Positions 1 through 7,471 of a DNA stretch of 24,396 nucleotides are shown here, piece after piece (the stretch's first letter is position 1; each line of letters starts with the position of its first letter). A program made the translations under genes and the position numbers. Below the pieces are notes generated by a model. The model had not been told where the DNA came from, made no database searches, and saw only the letters and a program-made list of their open reading frames with translations. The DNA comes from an uncultured Bacteroidales bacterium (GTDB lineage Bacteria; Bacteroidota; Bacteroidia; Bacteroidales; WCHB1-69): NCBI GenBank assembly GCA_937901455.1, contig CALDIA010000003.1:1-24396 (forward strand). The letters are read 5' to 3'.

Positions 1-306
1 CGTCTGTCTGCCATTGGTCAATGTGTCGGTAGCGACAACTGCGATATGCTCTTTGGAGGATGGAGTTTCCTGCCTGTGGCCCGTCAGATGGGTGGCGGTC
101 AGGGTGGCGCCCACGCCCACGGCGAAGGAAGCCACACCGATTAGGAGCTCCTTGGCGTGCGACAGTAGCCAGATGCCCGCGCCGGACTTGGAGGCGGATA
201 CAGCAGCAGAGATCTGCTCTGTGGTAAGCGGCTTGCCGGGCATACGCTCCATAGAGGACGCAGCCTGCTCGTACATTCGGTCTATGTTTGATCTGTTTTT
301 TTCCAT
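1..306 (-). CDS. Membrane protein, N-terminal part (runs off the window); possible anti-sigma or sigma-regulon protein
   Basis: An open minus-strand frame starts with ATG at 304-306 (MEKNRSNIDRMYEQAASS...) and continues without a stop to the window edge, giving 102 codons. The first 55 residues are hydrophilic. One membrane segment follows at about residues 53-75 (LLIGVASFAVGVGATLTATH), and then a polar stretch begins on the far side. There is no N-terminal signal peptide, so a cytoplasmic N-terminus with one anchor is likely. It is the last visible gene of a minus-strand run led by the ECF sigma factor at 1633-2157. A single-anchor protein with a short cytoplasmic head fits an anti-sigma factor or a sigma-controlled membrane protein, but no family was recognised and the C-terminus is not visible. 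Confidence 0.7.
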   Translation of the reverse strand, partial: MEKNRSNIDRMYEQAASSMERMPGKPLTTEQISAAVSASKSGAGIWLLSHAKELLIGVASFAVGVGATLTATHLTGHRQETPSSKEHIAVVATDTLTNGRQT

Positions 307-327
307 TGGTGATTTGTTTTTACACAA

Positions 328-412
328 ACTGCACTGCGCTTGTGCGGCCTGTGGCCTTGTGTTGGGATATTTGCACTGCGTGTGTGTTGCCCCCGGGGGA
401 CTGCTTAAGGAA
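328..412. repeat. Interspersed multi-hairpin repeat, diverged copy 1
   Basis: This stretch aligns with the second half of the repeat at 1490-1593: a CACTGCGCTTGTG block, a GCAC-TGC-GTGT hairpin-like block, then a CCCCCGGGGG palindrome followed by GACTGCTTAAGGAA (GACTGCTCAAGGAA in copy 2). It also has an ACACAA...TTGTGT arm pair around 322-362. It sits between the lipoprotein gene ending at 427 and the gene starting at 306, so it lies in the 5' leader of the latter. It looks like a non-coding dispersed element. Confidence 0.55.
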
Positions 413-426
413 TAATCTGTTTATTT

Positions 427-924
427 TCATTCATTCCACATATGGTCGTAATGCTCGTCACTGATGACAAATGTGAGTTTGCCGTAAGAAGGATGGTCGT
501 GGAACCAGCGGCCGGTGTTGCGCTTCTCTTCGTATTGATAATGGATACCTTGAAAATTGTAGGGACTGATTCCCAAGGTGTCGTTTCTGTAATACACCAT
601 TTGCAGAATTGTATCCCCGTCAAAGCGAAAAGCCACGCTGTCGCCATAATATTGGAGAAAGCTCGCCACACCTTCTTCCAAGCTGGCGCCTCCGATACCA
701 CCTGTACTCTGAATGACCACCTCCCTGTTGGGGGCGATACTATAGGTGTTGTTTTCTACAGAATAGTTTGGATTGCTGGTGGCACAATCGCGGATTCCGG
801 GAATGACCGTCACGGTGTGCGAGGACTCGTTGCGGATAACCATGTCCTCATTGTAACCTGGATCGCATGCAGTGGTCAGCGCCGCCAGCAGCACAATCGT
901 TGCAAATTTTATTGTCTTTTTCAT
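427..924 (-). CDS. Exported lipoprotein, 165 aa, unknown function
   Basis: The protein begins MKKTIKFATIVLLAALTTAC, a signal peptide with a lipobox (LTTAC) and the lipidated cysteine at residue 20. The mature part is a compact, probably beta-rich domain of about 145 residues, rich in aromatic and charged residues, without a family motif I recognise. The start at 924 is the only ATG that gives the signal peptide. It lies 81 bp downstream of the lipocalin-like lipoprotein gene on the same strand, so both probably belong to the operon led by the sigma factor at 1633-2157. A long antisense frame covers it but has no coding features. Its role in envelope biology is an inference from export and context only. 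Confidence 0.8.
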   Translation of the reverse strand: MKKTIKFATIVLLAALTTACDPGYNEDMVIRNESSHTVTVIPGIRDCATSNPNYSVENNTYSIAPNREVVIQSTGGIGGASLEEGVASFLQYYGDSVAFRFDGDTILQMVYYRNDTLGISPYNFQGIHYQYEEKRNTGRWFHDHPSYGKLTFVISDEHYDHMWNE

Positions 925-1005
925 ATCGTTTATTTATTGGCAAATTATAATCACAGTTCAATTGTTTTCTATTACACTTACGATGTGCATACGTCACACC
1001 GCGTC

Positions 1006-1608
1006 TCATTTCTTCACGAATGTATAGCAAAAACCGTCAAACATACCGTCTTCGCACATCGAAAACACTTGCCCCTCCTCCTCGCTGTAACTGATGGTGG
1101 CGAAAAACTTGGACGGCGTGCCCAACGAAATCTTCCCGTTGGTGGCTTCCGCGATTTTTTGATGTTGCGACTCTGTGAGCCGGAAGCGTATGTTGAACCA
1201 GGAATAGAAAGGTTCGTCCTTGTCTCCCTTGTTAGTGTACAGCGTCTCGTCCACATCATAGTCGATGTGATAAGTCCCGGATGTGACCTTCTCACCATCT
1301 TTGTAGAAGGTAAAGCTATTGCCTTTGAAGAGGATTTCGGCCTCGAAGCCTTCGCTTTCGGGGGTGTACCACACACCGGCGATTCCGCCCGTGGTGACGG
1401 TCCATCGCCAGGAGCCGGCGAGTTCTTTCTTTTCGGGTTTCGTACAGGCGGCCATCAGAAAAGCGACAGCCATTAGGAGGATAGCTATGCCCCACACTGC
1501 GCTGCGCTTGTATGATAGGCCCCACACTGCGCTGCGCTTGTGTGGGGTTATTAGCACTTCGTGCGTGTTGTCCCTTCGGGACTGCTCAAGGAAAGTGTTT
1601 TTTTTCAT
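1006..1608 (-). CDS. Lipocalin-like lipoprotein with a repeat-derived insert in its signal peptide
   Basis: The mature part begins at a lipobox (FLMAAC, Cys about residue 55) and continues with KKELAGSWRWTVTTGGIAG, the 'xxGxWxW' start typical of lipocalin-like beta-barrel lipoproteins of Bacteroidales. It then shows alternating beta-strand segments up to a terminal YTFVKK. Total length is 200 residues. The signal peptide is odd. MKKN at the start and IAILLMAVAFLMAAC just before the cysteine look like a normal signal, but about 36 residues between them (including two KRSAVWG units) are encoded by the repeat at 1490-1593. The start at 1608 lies 24 bp after the stop of the sigma gene. An alternative start inside the signal (MAVAFLMAAC) would give a very short signal. 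Whether the long n-region still works is unknown. Confidence 0.78.
   Translation of the reverse strand: MKKNTFLEQSRRDNTHEVLITPHKRSAVWGLSYKRSAVWGIAILLMAVAFLMAACTKPEKKELAGSWRWTVTTGGIAGVWYTPESEGFEAEILFKGNSFTFYKDGEKVTSGTYHIDYDVDETLYTNKGDKDEPFYSWFNIRFRLTESQHQKIAEATNGKISLGTPSKFFATISYSEEEGQVFSMCEDGMFDGFCYTFVKK
1490..1593. repeat. Interspersed multi-hairpin repeat, copy 2, inserted in frame in a signal peptide
   Basis: Positions 1490-1511 and 1520-1541 are identical 22-bp units, 30 bp (10 codons) apart. From 1520 there are three hairpins in a row: CCCCACAC/GTGTGGGG (1520-1527 with 1540-1547), GCAC-TTC-GTGC (1554-1564) and GTCCC-TTC-GGGAC (1570-1582). A GACTGCTCAAGGAA tail follows, as in copy 1. The reading frame of the lipoprotein gene runs through the whole element without a stop. 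Confidence 0.7.
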
Positions 1609-1632
1609 ATTAATTGTTCTTTAAAACGGACT

Positions 1633-2157
1633 TTAACATAACGGGTAACGGTGAACCAGCTTTCGCGCCTTCAGCAGTACCTGCAGTTGTGCGCGGGCGC
1701 GGGAGAGCAGCACTTTGGAGTTAGCGATAGAAATGCCCAATTCCTTGGCAATCTGTTTGTGTGACCAGTGTTCCACCGCGTAGAGGTTGAAGACGGTGCG
1801 CTGGTTGACACCTAATTTCCAGATCACCTCCTCGAAATCCTCCCGCGTGAATTCGAGATCCTCTATTGTCTTCTCCTCTATCTCCTCCTCAATCATGCCG
1901 GGAAGGTTATCGTCCACTTCCACCATTTCGGGCCGGTTACGCAGGTACATCAGCGCCTCGTTGACGGCGATTTTTTGCAGCCAGCTCCCGAAACTTCCCC
2001 AGGCATGGTACGAACTGTTCTTTTCCATCGCCTTCAAAAAAGCGTCCTGAGCCAGATCCTCCGCCACCTGCCAGTCGCCCACATAGCGGTAGCACACGCC
2101 TACCATCTTGCCGATGTTGCATCGGTACTCCTTCGCCCAGAATTCTGCTTTTTTCAT
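1633..2157 (-). CDS. ECF-type RNA polymerase sigma factor, 174 aa
   Basis: The protein has the two-domain layout of extracytoplasmic-function sigma factors. Region 2 lies at about residues 10-80 and includes AEDLAQDAFLKAMEKN, the core-binding and -10 recognition part, followed by FGSWLQKIAVNEALMYLR. An acidic linker follows (about 82-105). Region 4 is a helix-turn-helix at about 115-165 (WSHKQIAKELGISIANSKVL then LSRARAQL). Length is normal. It directs RNA polymerase to a small regulon. Two lipoprotein genes and a membrane protein gene follow on the same strand (gap of 24 bp to the first), so autoregulation and release by an anti-sigma factor are plausible; the partial protein at 1-306 is a candidate. 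A promoter box lies 28 bp upstream. Confidence 0.93.
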   Translation of the reverse strand: MKKAEFWAKEYRCNIGKMVGVCYRYVGDWQVAEDLAQDAFLKAMEKNSSYHAWGSFGSWLQKIAVNEALMYLRNRPEMVEVDDNLPGMIEEEIEEKTIEDLEFTREDFEEVIWKLGVNQRTVFNLYAVEHWSHKQIAKELGISIANSKVLLSRARAQLQVLLKARKLVHRYPLC

Positions 2158-2184
2158 CTATTCTTACCGTCTATAAAGAAGATG

Positions 2185-2192
2185 CAAAAATA
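2185..2192 (-). promoter_or_regulatory. Bacteroidales -7 box for the sigma-factor gene
   Basis: TATTTTTG on the minus strand matches the TAnnTTTG consensus of Bacteroidales housekeeping promoters and lies 28 bp before the start at 2157. No clear -33 box was found. Confidence 0.5.
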
Positions 2193-2355
2193 CAAAAAGG
2201 TTACATTTTAAATTATTTATACGGCAACAATAGAGTAGCAAATCGAAAAACAGGGGTTCCATCTTCTTTTCTGACCAAATTGGAACGGGAATAGCGCTAA
2301 ATAATTGATTTTAAACAACTTTATAATGTTATTATACACAAGTCAAAAAGAGTAG

Positions 2356-2685
2356 TATTCTTGCCATTGCTTTTCAAAATTCTTTCTTGCAGACATAATC
2401 TTTGACCTTTTTGCGGGATTTTCTATTTCTGCGCAGACCACCTATTTCGTTTCCAACAGCAGTAACGCCAGCAATAACGGCTTCTCGTGGACCACGGGCA
2501 AGGGCATCATCAACGGAGCGATGGCATTAATCACCTCAGCCAACGACGACTCGGTGTTTGTGGCGGGCACTTATCCGGCCTGCACCGACAAGAACGGCAC
2601 GCACGTGTACGGTGGTCACCTCAACTATTTTGGAGAGATATTGATGTGGCGGGGCGTTTGGAATATGTGTCTTGCCATAGTATAG
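2356..2685 (+). pseudogene. Remnant of a secreted parallel beta-helix protein, N-terminal fragment
   Basis: The plus frame is open from 2356 to the TAG at 2683-2685 but has no start codon for its signal peptide. It reads ...FAGFSISAQTTYFVSNSS, a signal-peptide end with an AQ cleavage site. It continues NGFSWTTGKGIINGAMALIT and then DDSVFVAGTYP. The pattern 'YFVS..NaSNNGfSW.Ta...in.A...it..dDsVfVa.GTYp' is the opening of Bacteroidetes right-handed beta-helix (often T9SS-exported) surface proteins. Such proteins are many hundreds of residues long, whereas only about 70 residues remain here. The start, the first part of the signal and the whole repeat body are missing. Confidence 0.6.
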
Positions 2686-2881
2686 GACTTGGGCTGGTTT
2701 TTGTCTTGCATGATTTGAGTATTATTGGGCCAATCGTAAACATTTGCCTTTTTTATTTCATCAGTGTGCCATTGATGGAGAAACGGCAACTACAAAACAA
2801 ACCGGGTTACGCTGCCAGTCGGGAGCGAACCCGGATGTTTATTTAGATGATGATTGGAGCCAGTGACTGAGTAAGTGCCTC
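2686..2881 (+). other. Spacer with no recognisable gene
   Basis: Together with the remnant before it, this fills the gap between the sigma operon and the peptidase gene. One plus frame (about 2745-2867) ends ...NPDVYLDDDWSQ and stop, which looks like a protein C-terminus but matches nothing I can name. A 7-bp CCGGGTT/AACCCGG arm pair lies at about 2802-2835. No promoter or RNA gene was seen. Confidence 0.3.
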
Positions 2882-5026
2882 CTATTGCACAATCTTCAGT
2901 TCTTGCATAAGGTTTTGGGCGTTGGCCATCTTGTCAATGATAAAGAGCAGGTAGCGTACGTCCATGCAGATGGTTCGTTGTACCTGGTTTTCGAATGCGA
3001 TATCGCCGCTCATGGCTTCCCAATTGCCATCGAAAGCCAAGCCAACAAGGTTACCTTCGCCATCAATGACGGGGCTGCCGGAGTTGCCGCCCGTGATATC
3101 GTTAGTGGTAATGAAATTGACCACTAAATCGCCGTTTTTGTCGGCATAGCGGCCATACTCGTGGTTCTCCCAAAGCTTGATGAGTTCTTTGGGTACATCA
3201 AACTCCCAATCACCTGGTTTGTATTTTTCCATTACCCCATCCAGCGTGGTGATGTAGTCATAAGTCACCGCATTGGCGGGCTTGCAGTCTTGAACGCTGC
3301 CGTAGGTGAGGCGCATGGTGAAGTTGGCATCAGGATAGAAGTTGCGGTCTTTCTGCATTTCCATCAAACCCTGCATGTACAGACGTTCGGCGCGAGTTTT
3401 GCTCACAGACTCCGCTTGTTCGCCAAGCGCCCAATAGGAACTGAGAATGTTGTACATAAGGGCAAAAATGGGATCTTTGGATAAAGATTTGGGATTGTCA
3501 AGCCAGGCATTCATCTTGTCTTGATCCACAAAAATGGACTTGGCAAAGGCATTGTTCACATAGGCAGTGAAATCACCATGGGACTTGTCTCCCACCTTTT
3601 TAATGATGGAGGGCAATTGGTCGGCGTTCACATCCTGATAGAAGAGGTTCAGCAGTGCAATGGTCACGTCGCGGTCCAATGCTTTATTGTAGTCTTTGAA
3701 GAAGTCTTGCACAGACTTTTTCATTCCTTTGGCACGCTCTTTGATATTATCCTGTGTGGTGCTCTTCGACTCAATGATGTTGTTCAGTTGTCTGAAGCGA
3801 AGGGCGAAATAGACGGCTTCGCTGCCGTACCATCCGGCTTCACGGTGGTAAAGCAGGGCCTTGGTGTATTGGTTCTGGTGCTTCCAGTATTGGTCAAATT
3901 CCTCGAAGATGCCTTTGTATTTGGCTTGTCGATCCTTGTCTTGGTTCATCCATGCTTTAAACTCCTGCTCTTGTGCCAGTCGTTTTTCCACTACCTTGTT
4001 GCGTTGCAGTTGTTTTACCTGACCGATATAATATTTCCAGTAGTTGCTTACGCTGGCCTGTTTGGAGGCGTATTGGATGAAGACGGCAGGGTCGGCATCC
4101 ATGTGCTTGCGGTATTGGTTGAGTTTAGTGGTGCGGCATGCGATAATGGAAGGGCCTTCCAAATCAATTATATTCTTGACAGCACCGGAGTAGGAGTAAC
4201 GGTCAGTGCTGCCCGGGTATCCGAGAATCATGGTGTAGTCGCCAGGCTCCACACCCTTGAGAGAGATGGGCAGGAAATGCTTTGACTTCATTGGGATGTT
4301 GTCCTTACTATACGCTGCAGGAGAACCATCGGGAGCGGTATAGACGCGGAAGATGCAGAAGTCGCCCTTGTGGCGAGGCCAAGTCCAGTTGTCGGTGTCA
4401 GCACCATATTTGCCAATACCCCAAGGTGGGCAGGCAACCAGCCGCACGTCTTTATATACATCGTACTCAAAAAGGATGTATTGGTTGCCATGGTAGAAAG
4501 GTACAATTTCAACCTCTACATTGCGCTTGTCCTTCCGTTCTTTTGCCAGTCTTTTGCCATTCTGATCTATCATCTTGGCACGATATTCCTCGGAGGAATT
4601 TTCATCCACCCCTTTCAAGATGGCTTCTGTAACATCCTCAATGTAGGATAGGAACATGACCGACAAACCTTCGTTCGGCAATTCTTGGTCTTTGCTACGG
4701 GCCCAAAAGCCGACTTGTAGATAGTCGTGTTCCACAGAAGAGTGGGCCTGCACCTGACTAAGTCCGCAGTGATGGTTGGTGAGTAACAGACCCTCTGCGG
4801 AGATCAGCTCGCCCGTACAGCCACCGCCAAACTGCACAATGGCATCTTTGAGGCTGGGCTGGTTGAAACTGAAAATCTGTGCTGCGGTCAACTTGCAGCC
4901 GAGCCGCTGCATGTCTGCCAGGTTCTGGCCGTTGATAGAGTAGGGTAGCCACATGCCCTCATCGGCACGAGCGCCCACGACAAGCATCATAAAGGCGATG
5001 CTTAAAAGGGTTATATTCTTTCTCAT
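2882..5026 (-). CDS. dpp7: Family S46 dipeptidyl-peptidase, DPP7 type
   Basis: This enzyme releases dipeptides from the N-termini of oligopeptides in the periplasm, feeding amino-acid catabolism. The start at 5026 (MRKNITLLSIAFMMLVVGAR) gives a signal peptide and a 714-residue protein, the normal S46 length. An upstream GTG start is less likely. The chymotrypsin-like triad is visible: His in LLTNHHC (residues 85-86), Asp in RHKGDF (about 222), and Ser in GGNSGSP (about 649). Eighteen residues after the serine is Gly (about 667, in AFDGNWEAMSGD). In this family Gly at that position marks DPP7 enzymes, which prefer hydrophobic P1 residues, while DPP11 enzymes carry Arg there. The helical insert at about 300-560 is present. 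It is 50 bp downstream of the acyltransferase gene but has its own promoter box. Confidence 0.95.
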   Translation of the reverse strand: MRKNITLLSIAFMMLVVGARADEGMWLPYSINGQNLADMQRLGCKLTAAQIFSFNQPSLKDAIVQFGGGCTGELISAEGLLLTNHHCGLSQVQAHSSVEHDYLQVGFWARSKDQELPNEGLSVMFLSYIEDVTEAILKGVDENSSEEYRAKMIDQNGKRLAKERKDKRNVEVEIVPFYHGNQYILFEYDVYKDVRLVACPPWGIGKYGADTDNWTWPRHKGDFCIFRVYTAPDGSPAAYSKDNIPMKSKHFLPISLKGVEPGDYTMILGYPGSTDRYSYSGAVKNIIDLEGPSIIACRTTKLNQYRKHMDADPAVFIQYASKQASVSNYWKYYIGQVKQLQRNKVVEKRLAQEQEFKAWMNQDKDRQAKYKGIFEEFDQYWKHQNQYTKALLYHREAGWYGSEAVYFALRFRQLNNIIESKSTTQDNIKERAKGMKKSVQDFFKDYNKALDRDVTIALLNLFYQDVNADQLPSIIKKVGDKSHGDFTAYVNNAFAKSIFVDQDKMNAWLDNPKSLSKDPIFALMYNILSSYWALGEQAESVSKTRAERLYMQGLMEMQKDRNFYPDANFTMRLTYGSVQDCKPANAVTYDYITTLDGVMEKYKPGDWEFDVPKELIKLWENHEYGRYADKNGDLVVNFITTNDITGGNSGSPVIDGEGNLVGLAFDGNWEAMSGDIAFENQVQRTICMDVRYLLFIIDKMANAQNLMQELKIVQ

Positions 5027-5046
5027 TGTTATATATTTTGAAAATG

Positions 5047-5054
5047 CAAAGGTA
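5047..5054 (-). promoter_or_regulatory. -7 box for the dipeptidyl-peptidase gene
   Basis: TACCTTTG on the minus strand matches TAnnTTTG, 20 bp before the ATG at 5026. Its position also argues for the 5026 start and against the upstream GTG at 5074, which would lie upstream of the box. Confidence 0.55.
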
Positions 5055-5076
5055 GCAAAAAAACGGCAATGCACTG

Positions 5077-6168
5077 TTATTTTCGAATCCGGGCGCGAAT
5101 TTTCATAAAAGGCCTCTCAATGGTAATGTGAAGCAGGTATGAGACCACCAACACCAGCACCCAGTAGAAGAGATAACCGAACACTCCCAAAAGTTGGAAT
5201 GTTTCGGAAAAGTGCGCAACAATTACTTGGAGGATGAGTAGGTTGGTGAGATACATGGCAAACGACAATATACTGATATCGGTGATGAGCTTGCCCGCCC
5301 AAGATTTGCAACTTCTTATTTTGGAAAAGAAAGGTAGGCATAGGACGATAGCAACGGGAGCTATGGACGATACCAGCACATTGCTATAGAAAGTGCCCGT
5401 ATGCCAAGGCAGCACAGAAATCAGTATGAGGATAGCCACTCCCATTAGGAGGTTTGGCAGAGTGTGGCTGCCCCATCTCTCTGGGTAATAGATACAAAAC
5501 CAGGCGGCAGCCACCCCCATGAATACATTGTCAATGCGCGAGGCAACGGTTTTCCGGATCCAAACGCCCCACCAGAAGTTGTCTTGCGCATAGTCACTCA
5601 CCACAATCCGATACACAATGGAGAGGCCTGCAAACAATAGGCATAGAATCGGAACCACTTTCTTAATGTTAAACTTAGGCGTCAGGATGAAAAGAAGCAG
5701 TGGAAAAAGCATGTAGAACCACCATTGAACTGGTAGGCACCATGATTCCCAGTAAAAATCATAGAAAGGCGTGAAGATATTTTGTGTAAGCGTGGCAAAC
5801 TGCCAGAGCGGGAATGCCGAGGCGTTGCCTGCAATCCATTGAAGACGTACGAAAAGGTAGTTTACGACGAGCATGACATAGTAACAGGGGAGGATTCGTA
5901 GGGCTGACCGACCGTAAAACCGCAATAGTTTGTGACGGTCCACACGGCCTTGGCGTTCGGCAGAACGGATGAAAGAAGTGCCGATGAGGAATCCGGTGAG
6001 GACGAAGAAAATGTCCACTTCATACAAAAAAAGGAAATGAGAGAGAGGCTCGAGGGTGGTGTTGTGCAACAGAAAAGCGCCGTGGCCGTGTACCACAAAA
6101 AAAATGGCCAGCACACGCAGGATGTCCAGTCCGAAAACACGATCCGATAAGCGTTCAATACCTATCAT
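5077..6168 (-). CDS. Membrane acyltransferase, acyltransferase-3 family
   Basis: This multi-pass membrane protein of about 363 residues has the acyltransferase-3 signature. Its N-terminus reads RVFGLDILRVLAIFFVVHGH, a first membrane helix with the conserved catalytic-type His. About ten hydrophobic segments follow, with a YEVDIFFVLTGFLIG segment (the F-V-L-S/T-G-F-L motif) at about residues 45-60. Such enzymes transfer acyl groups, often acetyl, to envelope sugars such as O-antigen, capsule or peptidoglycan; the substrate cannot be told here. The start was set at the ATG at 6168 because the longer frame would need a TTG. It lies downstream of dgkA on the same strand, with a weak terminator between. 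No glycosyltransferase cluster is adjacent. Confidence 0.88.
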   Translation of the reverse strand: MIGIERLSDRVFGLDILRVLAIFFVVHGHGAFLLHNTTLEPLSHFLFLYEVDIFFVLTGFLIGTSFIRSAERQGRVDRHKLLRFYGRSALRILPCYYVMLVVNYLFVRLQWIAGNASAFPLWQFATLTQNIFTPFYDFYWESWCLPVQWWFYMLFPLLLFILTPKFNIKKVVPILCLLFAGLSIVYRIVVSDYAQDNFWWGVWIRKTVASRIDNVFMGVAAAWFCIYYPERWGSHTLPNLLMGVAILILISVLPWHTGTFYSNVLVSSIAPVAIVLCLPFFSKIRSCKSWAGKLITDISILSFAMYLTNLLILQVIVAHFSETFQLLGVFGYLFYWVLVLVVSYLLHITIERPFMKIRARIRK

Positions 6169-6198
6169 AATGATTTTGCATAAATACAATTAATTGCG

Positions 6199-6217
6199 AA
6201 AAACACTTCACTAAGTG
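6199..6217 (-). terminator. Weak intrinsic terminator after dgkA
   Basis: On the minus strand CACTT-AGTG-AAGTG is followed at once by TTTTT. The stem is only five pairs, so read-through into the acyltransferase gene is likely. Confidence 0.35.
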
Positions 6218-6246
6218 AGACGAGTATCCGCCCTTTCATCCTGAAG

Positions 6247-6627
6247 TTAAAGGAATAGGGCGATGATTTTGGGAAGAAAGATAATGAGCCCTATAGCCAA
6301 GGCAGTCAAGGCTGACACCAGCACAGCGGCGGCGGCCAAATCCTTGACTTTCCCGATTCGTTCGTCACGATCCGGGCAAACAACATCCGACAGGTCTTCG
6401 ATGGCCGAATTGATAATCTCGCCACTGAATACTAGTCCGATGGCAAATACGACTGCCACCCATTCAAGTGGGGATATACTGAACAAGAATCCCGCCGCGA
6501 CCACGCAAACCATAGCTGTCAGGTGGATTCTGGAATTGTGCTCCTCGCGGAAGAGCACGCGCAGCCCGTTGAAAGCGTAAGTAAAGCTTTTGAACCGCTT
6601 GCGAATAGAAAATTTTTCCTCTTTCAT
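6247..6627 (-). CDS. dgkA: Diacylglycerol kinase / undecaprenol kinase family protein
   Basis: A 126-residue integral membrane kinase of the small DgkA family, which phosphorylates diacylglycerol or undecaprenol in the inner membrane. Visible features are the amphipathic N-terminal helix (FKSFTYAFNGLRVLFREEHN, with the conserved E), three membrane helices (about 35-52, 55-75 and 98-122), and the catalytic stretch GEIINSAIEDLSDVVCP with the conserved E and N, followed by KVKDLAAAAVLV. Length is usual. The Gram-positive-like sequence pattern makes undecaprenol as substrate possible; the sequence alone does not decide. It is divergent from the nucleosidase gene, sharing an 88-bp spacer with one promoter box for each direction. 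Confidence 0.93.
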   Translation of the reverse strand: MKEEKFSIRKRFKSFTYAFNGLRVLFREEHNSRIHLTAMVCVVAAGFLFSISPLEWVAVVFAIGLVFSGEIINSAIEDLSDVVCPDRDERIGKVKDLAAAAVLVSALTALAIGLIIFLPKIIALFL

Positions 6628-6647
6628 ACCCTGATAATGATATGCGG

Positions 6648-6655
6648 CAAAGATA
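6648..6655 (-). promoter_or_regulatory. -7 box for dgkA
   Basis: TATCTTTG on the minus strand (TAnnTTTG) lies 20 bp before the dgkA ATG, in the spacer shared with mtnN. Confidence 0.5.
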
Positions 6656-6683
6656 CAACATATTTTTCAATGCAGTATTTTAC

Positions 6684-6691
6684 TATTTTTG
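6684..6691 (+). promoter_or_regulatory. -7 box for mtnN
   Basis: TATTTTTG on the plus strand (TAnnTTTG) lies 24 bp before the ATG at 6716, which supports that start over an upstream TTG. Confidence 0.5.
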
Positions 6692-6715
6692 CCAGCTCTA
6701 AAAATCTCCTTAATT

Positions 6716-7471
6716 ATGACTAGAATAATCGGCATACTGGGCGCTATGGCGCAGGAAATTGATGAAGTGAAAGCCATGCTGGACAACAAGTGCGTTGTGC
6801 AAATGGCCAATCGGGAATTTGTGAAAGGCAAAATTAATGGCATCGATTGCGTGGTGGCCTTCTCCAAGTGGGGCAAGGTGGCTGCCTCCATTACCGCTAC
6901 CCTGTTACTGCAAGAGTTTGCGGTAACCGAACTATTCTTTATCGGCACGGCAGGTGCTTTGGCCGATGGCTTGAAGGTGGGCGACATCGTCATTTCCAAG
7001 CGGCTCGTGCAGCACGACTTGGATGCCCGCCCTATGATCTCACGATTCGAACTGCCACTACTGAACCGCATCTACGTGGATAGCGATCCGAAACTCACTG
7101 AATTGGCAGGCAAAGCCGTTTCCAATCTCATTGACACAGGTGTGGAACATATTGTGGGTGGCAAGGCTATGAGGGAATTTAGTTTGGATCCGACACTGCA
7201 TTTTGGCGATATCGCCAGCGGCGACCAGTTCATCAACAGCGTTGAGAAACGCAACGAGATACTGGGGCTGTTGCCAGATGTGAAGTGCGTGGAGATGGAG
7301 GGCGCAGCTGTGGCGCAGGTCTGCATAGAGTTCGGCGTGCCGTTCACAGTCATACGCACTATCAGCGACACTGCCGACCACAACGCCCGCATCGACTTCA
7401 ACAAGTTCATCATCGAAGTGGCCAACGCCTATTCCAAGGCAATTGTCGGGGAGATCATGCGGATATTGTAG
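6716..7471 (+). CDS. mtnN: 5'-methylthioadenosine/S-adenosylhomocysteine nucleosidase
   Basis: This 251-residue cytoplasmic enzyme cleaves the glycosidic bond of MTA and SAH (and usually 5'-deoxyadenosine), which removes inhibitory by-products of methylation and polyamine or radical-SAM reactions and feeds methionine salvage. The N-terminus IIGILGAMAQEIDEVKAML carries the catalytic Glu. FIGTAGALADGLKVGDIVIS is the phosphorylase-fold glycine loop. CVEMEGAAVAQVC holds the ribose-binding Met-Glu, and RTISDTAD holds the catalytic Asp. The start at 6716 matches the family N-terminus. The 3' end overlaps the convergent flippase gene by 17 bp. Confidence 0.95.
   Translation: MTRIIGILGAMAQEIDEVKAMLDNKCVVQMANREFVKGKINGIDCVVAFSKWGKVAASITATLLLQEFAVTELFFIGTAGALADGLKVGDIVISKRLVQHDLDARPMISRFELPLLNRIYVDSDPKLTELAGKAVSNLIDTGVEHIVGGKAMREFSLDPTLHFGDIASGDQFINSVEKRNEILGLLPDVKCVEMEGAAVAQVCIEFGVPFTVIRTISDTADHNARIDFNKFIIEVANAYSKAIVGEIMRIL

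Noticed and set aside
14..415. Plus-strand open frame of 133 codons at the left edge
   Set aside because: It runs antisense to the membrane-protein gene at 1-306, which has a good start and a membrane helix, and then through a hairpin repeat. No protein-like features.
442..1476. Plus-strand open frame of 344 codons
   Set aside because: It is antisense to two lipoprotein genes that have clear signal peptides and lipoboxes. Its composition is that of a shadow frame in GC-rich coding DNA.
2802..2835. CCGGGTT/AACCCGG arms as a possible terminator or tRNA arm
   Set aside because: No T-run follows on either strand, the loop is long, and no cloverleaf can be built around it.
3521..4285. Plus-strand open frame of 254 codons
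   Set aside because: It is antisense to the middle of the S46 peptidase, whose frame is complete and has catalytic motifs.
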